Assembly: GCA_964502525.1 (NCBI GenBank)
Contig: CAZCXH010000136.1
Location: forward strand, 1 to 13,946
DNA: 13,946 nucleotides
Source of the DNA: DATLYB01 sp964502525
GTDB taxonomy: Bacteria; Bacteroidota; Bacteroidia; Chitinophagales; CAIOSU01
Direction: 5' to 3'
Made by a program: the position numbers and the translations under genes. Under the pieces are notes generated by a model, which saw nothing but the letters and a program-made list of their open reading frames with translations, ran no database searches and had not been told where the DNA came from. Below, piece by piece: positions 7,867 to 13,946 of this stretch. Every line of letters begins with the position of its first letter. Position 1 is the first letter of the stretch.

Positions 7867-8868
7867 TTATGCGGCTTGCGTTTTTAACAGCCAATGCGCC
7901 CGCAGCACGTTATAGACGATACAATTCATGTCGAACCTTAATGCGTTGCGCGCCATGTTTTTTGCCGATGCCAATCCCATCTTCAGTTTTTTGCGCATGA
8001 ACGCGAAGGGATGTTCCACGGCTGCCCGCACGCTGGATTTTTGTTTGTTGCGCTTTTGCTGTTTGCCGGACAGTGCGCTGCCTCTTTTTTTCTTGTCCAG
8101 CACTCCATAGTAAAGTCCTATTCCCCGTGCCGCGGTTTTCTGCTTATCGTTGGCATACGCCTTATCCGCCCACAGGCTTTTTTCATCTCCGCTCATGAGG
8201 TCTTCCAGCACCTGGCTGTCATGCACATTGGCCGGGGTGAATTTCCTTTTGCGGATCAGTTTGCTTTCCACGTCCACTCCGATATGTCCTTTGTACCCGA
8301 AGTATTTCTTCCCGTTCTTTTCGGTGCTTTGTGCCTGGGTATCTATCTGCGCGCTGGGCTTGCTTTCCAACTCGTCCCGTTTCTGCTTGCTCAACGGGTG
8401 GTTGTCGGATTCAATGATGGTCGCATCCGCCAAAGTACCTTTCTTCAGCAGCAATCCGTTCAATTCCAGTTGATGGTTGATGCTTGAATATATCCGGTCC
8501 ATCAGTTTGTACTCAATGAGCGCTTCTTTGAAATTCCACAACGTGGTAAAGTCAGGTATCTCCTGATCGAAGTTGATGCCTACAAACTTCTGGAAACTCA
8601 ACCGGTCTATCAGTTGGTCTTCCAGTTCTTCATCACTGAGGTTGAACGCATACTGCAAAAACAGCATCTTCACTTTCCATTCAAAGGGCAACGGCTTGCG
8701 TCCGCCTTTGTCTGTGTTGCTCTTGTCTATGACCTGCACGATATTGACCAGCGCCTGCCAGTTGACTACCGAATCAATCTTTGCCAGTGTCGCTACTGCG
8801 CGTGATTGTTTTTTCCTGCGGGAAAATGACCAAAGGTTATCCATAAGTGAAAGTTGTTTGAAGTACAT
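7867..8868 (-). CDS. IS5 family DDE transposase
   Basis: A 333-residue transposase that cuts and joins the element's ends. The N-terminal domain (about 50-110) has the IS5-type block KPLPFEWKVKMLFLQYAFNLSDEELEDQL with DRLSFQKFVG and IPDFTTLWNFK. The RNase H-like catalytic domain follows, with Asp148 in LADATIIES, Asp235 in LWADKAYAND and Glu285 in RAAVEHPFAFMRKK, the expected DDE set. YFGYKGHIGVDVESK is the usual IS5-type second-strand signature. The length is normal and no frameshift is present. The start at 8868 (MYFKQLSL) is used; MDNLWSF at 8844 is an alternative, because TAAATTTG (a Bacteroidota -7 form) ends four bases before the first ATG. The gene is enclosed by the terminal repeats at 7703 and 8950. 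Confidence 0.92.
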   Translation of the reverse strand: MYFKQLSLMDNLWSFSRRKKQSRAVATLAKIDSVVNWQALVNIVQVIDKSNTDKGGRKPLPFEWKVKMLFLQYAFNLSDEELEDQLIDRLSFQKFVGINFDQEIPDFTTLWNFKEALIEYKLMDRIYSSINHQLELNGLLLKKGTLADATIIESDNHPLSKQKRDELESKPSAQIDTQAQSTEKNGKKYFGYKGHIGVDVESKLIRKRKFTPANVHDSQVLEDLMSGDEKSLWADKAYANDKQKTAARGIGLYYGVLDKKKRGSALSGKQQKRNKQKSSVRAAVEHPFAFMRKKLKMGLASAKNMARNALRFDMNCIVYNVLRAHWLLKTQAA

Positions 8869-8872
8869 GCTT

Positions 8873-8880
8873 CAAATTTA
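8873..8880 (-). promoter_or_regulatory. Possible -7 promoter element of the transposase gene
   Basis: On the minus strand this reads TAAATTTG, matching TAnnTTTG, four bases before the ATG at 8866-8868. A GGGGGAG run lies just upstream, 13 bases from the ATG, and could instead be a ribosome binding site. The two readings imply different start codons (8868 or 8844). Confidence 0.3.
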
Positions 8881-8934
8881 TCTCCCCCATCTGCACTTAA
8901 TGTGCGTAATTTTCTACACCTGTGGGTGAGTTGA

Positions 8935-8950
8935 GTTTTTCAAAGAACTC
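8935..8950 (-). repeat. IS right terminal inverted repeat
   Basis: GTTTTTCAAAGAACTC, the exact reverse complement of the left end at 7703-7718, followed by TATAA at 8951-8955. The 17 bases 8934-8950 recur at 75-91 at the start of the window. Confidence 0.85.
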
Positions 8951-9140
8951 TATAAAAAGATTAAAGGTTCCTGGCGAAATCGAAAAATGTGAATGACTTA
9001 TCTTTTCTATTTGAATTGTAAATCGAAAATTAGTCACCAAAGATACATCCTTAATGATTAAGATTAGATGATTATTGTCATTTCGACTATCATAGGATAA
9101 CTTAACTTATTACAAATGGTTCGTTTTTGGAGGCGTGCAG

Positions 9141-9207
9141 ATTTTGCTCTTTTGCCGTTGCCTCTGCTGGCATTGAGCGTTTGCAGGCAAAGGCAAATGT
9201 GCAAAAT
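9141..9207 (+). repeat. Structured hairpin A1
   Basis: The arms 9141-9162 and 9186-9207 pair at 19 of 22 positions around a 23-base loop. The core GCTCTTTTGC (9146-9155) faces GCAAATGTGC (9193-9202), leaving two T-T mismatches on either side of one C-G pair. The right arm is followed by GCGC and AAGCCAT. The same core and mismatches recur in A2 and A3 with different but still pairing flanks. Confidence 0.8.
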
Positions 9208-9239
9208 GACGCGCAAGCCATAAAAACTTCAATTTTTTT

Positions 9240-9261
9240 TGCGCGTGGGCAAAAAATAAAA
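9240..9261 (+). repeat. 22-bp direct repeat in the AT-rich tail, copy 1
   Basis: These 22 bases (opening TGCGCGTGGGC, then an A-rich run) are identical to 13696-13717, which lies 4456 bases downstream at the same place relative to hairpin A3. A diverged inverted version lies at about 9656-9702, between B1 and A2. Confidence 0.85.
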
Positions 9262-9410
9262 ATACAAGTGCGAAAGCCCGTGTGTCGGCAAACGGTCAGG
9301 TCTGTCGGGGGAGTGATGAACTGTCAGGTTAGGTTGTCACCCGGTAAGGTGTAAACAGTCTGTCTTGGGGAAAGGAGAACAGTGGGTTGGAGGATTAAGA
9401 AAGTTGATTG

Positions 9411-9565
9411 AAAGGGTTGCAGGTAACGTTTCAGCATGCAAAGAAAGTGGCGGAATGAAAAGTAATGATTTTCCCCCACGTAAAAAAGCAATGAAGGAGT
9501 AAACCCTTTAGATAACTGATTTCACCCGCCATTTTATTTGCATGTTTGTTAGCGAAATACCCTTT
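9411..9565 (+). repeat. Long imperfect stem B1
   Basis: The arms 9411-9453 and 9526-9565 pair over about 40 bases with interruptions. AAAGGGT pairs with ACCCTTT, TAAC with GTTA, CATGCAAA (9435-9442) with TTTGCATG (9537-9544), and TGGCGG with CCGCCA. The core GCAAAGAAAG faces TTTTATTTGC, leaving one G-A mismatch and one G-T pair. The enclosed 72 bases show no gene. The same core occurs in B2. Confidence 0.72.
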
Positions 9566-9710
9566 CTCCCTCCAAGTTGTCAAATAGTCAGGTTGTCAAG
9601 CCGTCCGTTGTTAGACAGTATAAATGTTCGTGTTCGTGGTGGCTTGTGCGTCAGCGAAGTTTTATTTTTTTGAAGGGCAGATTTTTTGTTTTTAATTTCT
9701 GCGATTGCAA

Positions 9711-9782
9711 AGGTGGAAGCTCTTTTGCAAGCGGTGGTTTCATGCGTGGGCTTTGAGCGAGCTTGCAAATGTGCTTTCACCT
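9711..9782 (+). repeat. Structured hairpin A2
   Basis: The arms 9711-9732 and 9761-9782 pair at 19 of 22 positions plus one G-T wobble, around a 28-base loop. The cores GCTCTTTTGC (9719-9728) and GCAAATGTGC (9765-9774) are identical to those of A1 and A3, with the same two T-T mismatches. The outer arms (AGGTG/CACCT) and inner arms (AAGC/GCTT) differ from A1 and A3 but still pair. GCGCG follows. The AT-rich tail before it is inverted relative to A1. Confidence 0.8.
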
Positions 9783-9861
9783 GCGCGTTGGCTATTTTCT
9801 CCCTATATTTTCCCGCAAATGAAGTTTGGTTAAATTCGTAAAGGAATTAAAAACTACAACG

Positions 9862-10074
9862 ATGAGTATAGCCATAGTCAAAGTACCGGACAGCAATCTG
9901 CAAGTTTTCAAAAAACTGATGAAAGCGTTGGATGCGCGAATCAGCATTGTGAAAGACGAGGAAGCGCATGAAAAGGCAGTTATGCTGAAACTGATTGAGG
10001 AAAGTGAAGAAAGCAAAACCGTTCCTGAAGAAGTTATCAGAAAGGATTTTAAGAAATATGGAGTTGATTTATAA
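9862..10074 (+). CDS. Probable antitoxin of a type II toxin-antitoxin pair
   Basis: A 70-residue acidic, mainly helical protein (MSIAIVKVPDSNLQVFKKLM...). A short beta-strand-like start is followed by helices, and the C-terminal tail is Glu/Lys-rich (ESEESKTVPEEVIRKDF). This fits the small antitoxins paired with RelE/ParE toxins in Bacteroidota, which bind the toxin through such tails. The identity is inferred mostly from position and size, not from a diagnostic motif. The ATG at 9862 is preferred over the in-frame TTG at 9826, because the extra 12 residues extend into the region after hairpin A2. AAGGAATTAAAAAC upstream could hold a weak ribosome binding site. Its last 17 bases overlap the toxin start. 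It is the first cargo gene after hairpin A2. Confidence 0.65.
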   Translation: MSIAIVKVPDSNLQVFKKLMKALDARISIVKDEEAHEKAVMLKLIEESEESKTVPEEVIRKDFKKYGVDL

Positions 10075-10342
10075 AGGCTCTTTCAGGCGCGACTATAACG
10101 TCATTGCCAATAAAGAGCTAATAAAGTCCATCAAGAAAAAGATTGACGAAATAAAATCTGCTAAAAGCCTTTTACAGATTTCCCGCCTTAAAAAATTCAG
10201 AAAACGGCAGAAGGTTTGGTACAAAATTGAAATCCACACAGTTCAGAAAAGGAAGATTTACTGGATGCTCTGCGTCATTAGAAACGAAACGGTGGAACTC
10301 AGACGGGTGAAACCGGAAAGCTATTTCAAAAAGAAGTTTTAG
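10058..10342 (+). CDS. RelE/ParE-like toxin
   Basis: A 94-residue, strongly basic protein with the fold order of RelE/ParE toxins. A first strand (MELIYKGSFRRDY) precedes two helices (NKELIKSIKKKIDEI, SLLQISRLKKF), then a beta sheet (QKVWYKIEIHT, KIYWMLCVIRNETVELRRV) and a basic C-terminus ending KPESYFKKKF. RelE members cut mRNA on the ribosome and ParE members poison gyrase; the sequence does not decide between them. The ATG at 10058-10060 overlaps the antitoxin gene by 17 bases, which fixes the pair and suggests translational coupling. The longer frame from 9995 only duplicates antitoxin sequence in another frame. The family call is moderately strong, with no single invariant catalytic residue to cite. 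Confidence 0.72.
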   Translation: MELIYKGSFRRDYNVIANKELIKSIKKKIDEIKSAKSLLQISRLKKFRKRQKVWYKIEIHTVQKRKIYWMLCVIRNETVELRRVKPESYFKKKF

Positions 10343-10470
10343 CCTCTGCTAAAATTCCTCAAAGAAATTTTTTTACAGAGAACTTCCAATGGAGAATTTG
10401 GATAATCCGTACAGACTTTTTAGCTTTCTACGCCTTTTAATTAGCAACTGAAATCCGAACTAAGAGATTT

Positions 10471-11016
10471 ATGCAAATGTCTTTTGGAACAAGGAATAAA
10501 TTCCATGATGATATTGGTGCGATTTTCAATAATCATTACAAAAGTTGTGAAGTTATCAAGGATAAAGCTTGTGGCGGAAAACAGAATATTCCTTTGTTTT
10601 GTTCAGATTTGAAATCCAACGAAACGGAATTTGCTAACGTTGACTTGCTCCTTATAAGAAATGGGAAAATCAAAATAATTATTGAAATTGATGAAGCTAA
10701 TCGAAAACCCAATCATATTATTGGAAAATTCTTTTGTGCTGCCTTGACACAAAATTATAACCATCGTACCACCAACGGGGAGAAAATTCCTATGGATGAT
10801 GAAGTGATGTTTATGCAAATAATTAGCACTAAGAAATTAAAGACTATGGAAACTTCTAAGTTTGAACAGTGGAAAAATATTGAAAAGAGAATCAGGGAAA
10901 CAATTCCGCTTCACGATAGCAAAGTGAAAAAATACAGTCTGATTTTTAGTAAAAGTAACGACATCAATGAAATCGAGAGCCGAATAAATCAAGCCATAAA
11001 TGAATTTCTAACTTAA
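10471..11016 (+). CDS. Orphan protein with PD-(D/E)XK-like motif
   Basis: A 181-residue soluble protein from an AT-rich gene. Residues 57-82 (VDLLLIRNGKIKIIIEIDEANRKPNH) give a strand with Asp58, a hairpin and a second strand with Glu72-x-Asp74. This is the layout of PD-(D/E)XK nuclease cores, but with Asp where Lys is usual. The following KPNHIIGKFFCAALTQNY looks like the conserved segment after that strand in hypothetical and putative restriction-endonuclease proteins of Bacteroidota, an impression that a search must confirm. No methyltransferase or specificity gene lies beside it. The ATG at 10471 is taken as start; the ATG at 10477 is possible. It begins 129 bases after the toxin gene and ends nine bases before the T9SS gene. 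Function is unproven. Confidence 0.55.
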   Translation: MQMSFGTRNKFHDDIGAIFNNHYKSCEVIKDKACGGKQNIPLFCSDLKSNETEFANVDLLLIRNGKIKIIIEIDEANRKPNHIIGKFFCAALTQNYNHRTTNGEKIPMDDEVMFMQIISTKKLKTMETSKFEQWKNIEKRIRETIPLHDSKVKKYSLIFSKSNDINEIESRINQAINEFLT

Positions 11017-11025
11017 CGATAACCT

Positions 11026-13566
11026 ATGACAAGTAAGTGTATTTGGCTTCATGCGATATTGATTATTACCGCAACCAGTTTATTTGCTCAATGGGGACAG
11101 ACTAATGGGCCTGGAAGCGGAACGGTTATGTGCCTTGCGATGCAAGGAACAAATGTACTTGCAGGTAATAACGCTGGTCTTTATCATACTGCCGACAACG
11201 GTGTAACTTGGACTACTCTTAATAATAACTTTCCAACCGGTGTTACAACTATAGCAACTATAGATTCAAATATTTTCGTGGGTACTGGATTTGGCGTTTA
11301 TAAATCAACCGATAATGGAAGTAGCTGGTCACCAGATACAGTGGGTTTGCCATTTAATTTCGGGCAAATTGTAATTAGGTCTTTATTTATTAGTGACTCC
11401 ATCATTTTTGCAGGAGTGGAAGGAAATGGTGTATATAAAAAGAACGTTAATGCGATTAACTGGTCATCGGCAAATACAGGGATATTAAATGTATCCACAA
11501 CTTTCATCAACCAATTCATCGAAAGTGGCAACATCATATTTGCAGGTGATGATTATTTGGGTAGAGTATATAAAACCGTAAATCGAGGAGCAAATTGGAC
11601 ACTTTCAAATGCAGGAATACCAAGTAATGCTCAAATAACAGCCCTTGCCGCAAATGGTTCTTCTATTTATGCTGGTAGCAGACACAACCAAGGGATTCTC
11701 ATTTCAAATAATCAAGGAAACAGTTGGACATCCTTTAATTCTGGACTCCCTTCAAATGTCCAAATAAGTTCTCTCACCTCAGTTGGGTCGTGTGTTTTTG
11801 CTGGTACTTTTAATTACGGAGTTTATTTATTGCTTGATGGAGATTCAATTTGGAATAATGTAAATTCCGGGTTAACCAATACCCAGGTGTTTTCTTTGTT
11901 AAACGGAAACGGATTCATTTTTGCGGGTGGATGGGACGGCATCTCAAATACGAAAGTATCAAAGCGCCTCTTGTCGGATTTTTTACCAAGTCAGCCAGGT
12001 ATTCCTTCGGGTCAAAATAATGTCTGCGCAGGAGCAAGCAATTCATATACTACCTCTGGAGCTACCTTAGCAACATCTTATGCTTGGAGTATTTCACCTT
12101 CTTCGGCAGGTACAATATTAAATTCAGGTCTATCTGCAACGGTATTTTGGAATGCTACATTCGTTGGGTCAGCAAATCTTAAAGTTCAGGGGGTAAATTG
12201 TTTTGGTAGTGGAGTTTTCTCAAATAGCTATACCATTAGCATTAGTGCTTTGCCATCAGTAACTGTTACTCCAAGCGGTTCCACAACTTTCTGTCAAGGC
12301 AATTCAGTTGTACTTACTTCAAGCCTTGCAAGTAGTTACGTTTGGAGTAATGGTTTCACTACGCGAAATATCACTGTATCAACATCGGGTAATTATTCAG
12401 TTACGATAACCGATGCAAACGGATGTACTGCAAGTTCATCAGCTACAACCGTTGTTGTAAATTCTTTGCCAACTGCCACGATTACTCCGAGCGGAGCGAC
12501 AACTTTTTGTCAGGGAAGTTCGGTAACGCTTTCAGCAAGTACGGCAAGTAGTTATAGCTGGAGTAACGGAATGACAGCACAAAACATTACCGTGACAAAC
12601 TCCAGCAGTTATTCGGTTACGGTAACAAATGCAAATGGATGTTCAGCAAGTTCACCCGCAATAACGGTTGTGGTAAATCCTTTGCCAACTGCAACGGTTA
12701 CTGCAAGCGGGGCAACAACTTTTTGTCAGGGAAATTCAGTAACGCTCTCTGCAAGTGCATCAAGTAGTTACAGTTGGAGCAATGGAATTACAACGCAAAG
12801 CATTACGGTGACAAACTCTGACAGCTATTCAGTAACGGTAACAAATGCAAACGGATGTTCAGCAAGTTCGTCAGCTACAACCGTAGTTGTGAATCCGTTA
12901 CCTACAGCGATAATCACTGCAAGTGGTGCTACAACTTTTTGTCAAGGTGATTCGGTAAGCCTGTCTTCAAGCGCAGCGAATAACTACAGTTGGTCTAATG
13001 GCAGAACAACTCAAAGCATTACAGTTTCAAGTTCCGGCAATTATTCTGTTACAGTTACCAATGCAAACGGATGTTCAGCAGCAGCATCCGCTATTACTAT
13101 AACGGTTAATCCCTTACCTGCAAAACCTACTATCAGCGCAAGCAGTGCAACATTGACATCAAGTTCGCAGACGGGGAACCAATGGTATTTGAATGGAAGT
13201 CTTATTACGGGTGCAACTTCACAAACCTATACTGCAACACAAAATGGAGATTACACAGTTCAAGTTACTGACAACAATGGTTGTTCTGCAATGTCTGACG
13301 CTCACAATGTCACTGGTGTTGGTATTAATGAGTTGGACGTATTAGTTAGAGTTTATCCCAATCCGACACGAAAAAGCATCGTGATAGAATTTCCGCTCAA
13401 TACAAGTCAAATCCGGATTCTAAACTCTGTTGGGCAAGTGATACAGTCAGAAGTTATTTCCGGCAAAACCGGCTTCAATTTCTCTCTCACTGAAAATGGG
13501 ATTTACTTTGTCCAAGTGGAAGTGGGAGAACAGTCAATAATCAAAAAGGTCACGGTCAGTAAATAG
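11026..13566 (+). CDS. Secreted T9SS protein with propeller-like and Ig/PKD-like repeats
   Basis: An 846-residue exported protein. Residues 1-21 (MTSKCIWLHAILIITATSLFA) form a signal peptide. Residues about 25-320 hold propeller-like repeats with 'YxTxDNGxxW' Asp-box units (GLYHTADNGVTWTTL, GVYKSTDNGSSWSPD, VYKTVNRGANWTLS, LISNNQGNSWTSF). Residues about 325-408 are PKD-like. Residues 409-696 are four 72-residue Ig-like repeats, each opening LP and carrying 'TTFCQGxSV', 'YxWSNG' and 'NANGC'. Residues about 697-762 are a decayed fifth repeat. The C-terminus from about 768 (VRVYPNPTRKSIVIEF...GIYFVQVEVGEQSIIKKVTV) is a T9SS type A sorting domain, so the protein is probably released or anchored at the cell surface through the Por/Spr secretion system. 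It has no catalytic motif; a role in surface binding or adhesion is inference. It is the last cargo gene before hairpin A3. Confidence 0.9.
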   Translation: MTSKCIWLHAILIITATSLFAQWGQTNGPGSGTVMCLAMQGTNVLAGNNAGLYHTADNGVTWTTLNNNFPTGVTTIATIDSNIFVGTGFGVYKSTDNGSSWSPDTVGLPFNFGQIVIRSLFISDSIIFAGVEGNGVYKKNVNAINWSSANTGILNVSTTFINQFIESGNIIFAGDDYLGRVYKTVNRGANWTLSNAGIPSNAQITALAANGSSIYAGSRHNQGILISNNQGNSWTSFNSGLPSNVQISSLTSVGSCVFAGTFNYGVYLLLDGDSIWNNVNSGLTNTQVFSLLNGNGFIFAGGWDGISNTKVSKRLLSDFLPSQPGIPSGQNNVCAGASNSYTTSGATLATSYAWSISPSSAGTILNSGLSATVFWNATFVGSANLKVQGVNCFGSGVFSNSYTISISALPSVTVTPSGSTTFCQGNSVVLTSSLASSYVWSNGFTTRNITVSTSGNYSVTITDANGCTASSSATTVVVNSLPTATITPSGATTFCQGSSVTLSASTASSYSWSNGMTAQNITVTNSSSYSVTVTNANGCSASSPAITVVVNPLPTATVTASGATTFCQGNSVTLSASASSSYSWSNGITTQSITVTNSDSYSVTVTNANGCSASSSATTVVVNPLPTAIITASGATTFCQGDSVSLSSSAANNYSWSNGRTTQSITVSSSGNYSVTVTNANGCSAAASAITITVNPLPAKPTISASSATLTSSSQTGNQWYLNGSLITGATSQTYTATQNGDYTVQVTDNNGCSAMSDAHNVTGVGINELDVLVRVYPNPTRKSIVIEFPLNTSQIRILNSVGQVIQSEVISGKTGFNFSLTENGIYFVQVEVGEQSIIKKVTVSK
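12250..13113 (+). repeat. Four tandem 216-bp repeats within the T9SS gene
   Basis: The four units start at 12250, 12466, 12682 and 12898, each exactly 216 bases (72 codons). The marker ACAACTTT recurs at 12283, 12499, 12715 and 12931. Units 2 to 4 are the most alike. The exact period with third-position differences points to duplication followed by selection on the protein. Confidence 0.9.
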
Positions 13567-13594
13567 ATTCACCCTCCAATTGAGCGCGGGCAAA

Positions 13595-13665
13595 ATTTGG
13601 CTCTTTTGCTTTTGTCCAGTGCATTTGGCTTTGGGCGGTTGCTGGCAAAAGCAAATGTGCCAAAT
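13595..13665 (+). repeat. Structured hairpin A3
   Basis: The arms 13595-13614 and 13646-13665 pair at 18 of 20 positions around a 31-base loop. The only mismatches are the two T-T positions also seen in A1 and A2. The core boxes are GCTCTTTTGC (13600-13609) and GCAAATGTGC (13651-13660). The outer arms (ATTTG/CAAAT) and inner arms (TTTTG/CAAAA) differ from the other copies. GCGC flanks both sides and TCAGCCAT follows. Confidence 0.8.
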
Positions 13666-13695
13666 GCGCGTCAGCCATAATTAAAAAACAAAAAA

Positions 13696-13717
13696 TGCGC
13701 GTGGGCAAAAAATAAAA
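13696..13717 (+). repeat. 22-bp direct repeat in the AT-rich tail, copy 2
   Basis: Identical to 9240-9261 and placed just after hairpin A3, as copy 1 is after A1. Confidence 0.85.
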
Positions 13718-13846
13718 CTTTCCCTGCGATGGATTGTGTGTCAGCCGTCAGTCCGTTGAGTTGTGATAACGTGTCCGTTAGGTTGTTGTCCCGTTGTCTC
13801 AAAGCTGCAAAGTTTGGTAAGGGTTTTCGCTAACGTTTCCCGCGTG

Positions 13847-13946
13847 CAAAGAAAGGCGGGGCGAGCGGGCGGTTCACTTTCCCTGCCGATAAGCTTCACG
13901 CGGGAGATTCACTTTAAATATAGAAATTTCACCCCGCTTTTATTTG
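13847..13946 (+). repeat. Long imperfect stem B2, cut by window end
   Basis: CAAAGAAAGGCGGGGCGA from 13847 pairs with TTTCACCCCGCTTTTATTTG at 13927-13946. It has the same G-A mismatch and G-T pair as B1, but a different paired flank (GCGGGG/CCCCGC instead of TGGCGG/CCGCCA). The upstream TTTTCGCTAACGTTTC (13824-13839) corresponds to the outer arm of B1; its partner would lie past the window end. Inside, CCCGCGTG (13839-13846) can also pair with CACGCGGG (13897-13904). Confidence 0.65.

Larger units (their letters stand above)
7703..8950. mobile_element. Intact IS5-type insertion sequence, 1248 bp
   Basis: The ends are perfect 16-bp inverted repeats, GAGTTCTTTGAAAAAC at 7703-7718 and its reverse complement at 8935-8950. 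Direct 5-bp copies of TATAA flank them at 7698-7702 and 8951-8955. Because of the A/T at each junction, the border could instead be drawn one base further out with a 3-bp ATA duplication. One intact transposase gene on the minus strand fills most of the element. Perfect ends, an intact gene and a clear duplication suggest a recent and possibly still active copy. Family assignment comes from the transposase. Confidence 0.88.
8951..9861. other. Gene-free stretch holding structured repeats
   Basis: No convincing protein-coding frame was seen in these 911 bases. The short open frames here are read through hairpin arms and do not look like proteins. From 8951 to about 9130 the sequence is AT-rich and unremarkable. 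The minus-strand TATCTTTG at 9038-9045 fits a Bacteroidota -7 element and could be the former promoter of the TerB-like gene, now cut off by the insertion sequence. From about 9131 to 9800 it holds hairpins A1, B1 and A2 with an inverted pair of AT-rich tails. Confidence 0.7.
13567..13946. other. Gene-free window end holding a second structured element
   Basis: These 380 bases contain no convincing gene. They carry hairpin A3, the second 22-bp tail repeat and most of stem B2 in the same order as 9141-9540. The element is cut by the window end. Confidence 0.7.

Noticed and set aside
9127..9354. A 75-codon open frame in the gene-free stretch
   Set aside because: It is read through hairpin A1 and the tail repeat, has an unprotein-like composition and is not preserved in the related copy at 13595.
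9298..9620. GTC-rich short motifs (such as GTCAGGTTGTC) as a CRISPR or iteron array
   Set aside because: Spacing is irregular, copies are inexact, and there are no uniform spacers.
9580..9780. A 66-codon minus-strand open frame
   Set aside because: It runs across the inverted tail and hairpin A2; the pattern is explained by the repeat structure.
9141..9782. Classical integron attC sites
   Set aside because: The hairpins recall attC in having conserved pairing with mismatches, but the required GTTRRRY/RYYYAAC boxes are not present in the A hairpins, and only an imperfect GTTAGCG/GGTAAC pair occurs in B1. No integrase is in view.

Overview
The window looks like an environmental member of the Bacteroidota. 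The clearest sign is a large secreted protein at 11026-13566 ending in a type IX secretion (T9SS) type A sorting domain. Two start codons are also preceded closely by TAnnTTTG, the Bacteroidota -7 promoter form, and there are several short lipoproteins. No rRNA, tRNA or CRISPR array was seen.

Left part (1-7290), chromosomal household genes. Phosphoenolpyruvate synthase (ppsA) is on the minus strand. Divergent from it is a plus-strand run of a coiled-coil protein and two small lipoproteins. A minus-strand L,D-transpeptidase with a variant active-site motif follows. Divergent from that is a close pair: a CDP-alcohol phosphatidyltransferase family membrane enzyme and an acetyl-CoA hydrolase/4-hydroxybutyrate CoA-transferase family enzyme. 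Next, on the minus strand, are a TerB-like protein and a small reading frame downstream of it that looks frameshifted.

Middle (7703-8950). An intact IS5-type insertion sequence with 16-bp perfect terminal inverted repeats and a 5-bp flanking duplication (TATAA) sits about 20 bp upstream of the TerB-like gene. It has displaced that gene's native upstream region.

Right part (about 9130-13946), the unusual region. A gene-free stretch (8951-9861) and the window end (13567-13946) carry related, diverged copies of a large structured DNA element. Its parts are an 'A' hairpin (three copies), an AT-rich tail and a long 'B' stem (one full copy, one cut by the window end). Stem sequences differ between copies but pairing is kept by compensatory changes, while short core boxes and their mismatches are the same in every copy. 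Between the elements lies an AT-richer cargo: a RelE/ParE-like toxin-antitoxin pair, an orphan protein with a nuclease-like motif, and the T9SS secreted protein with four 72-residue repeats. The layout resembles a cassette or genomic-island slot bounded by structured repeats. No recombinase is visible in the window, so mobility is inference.
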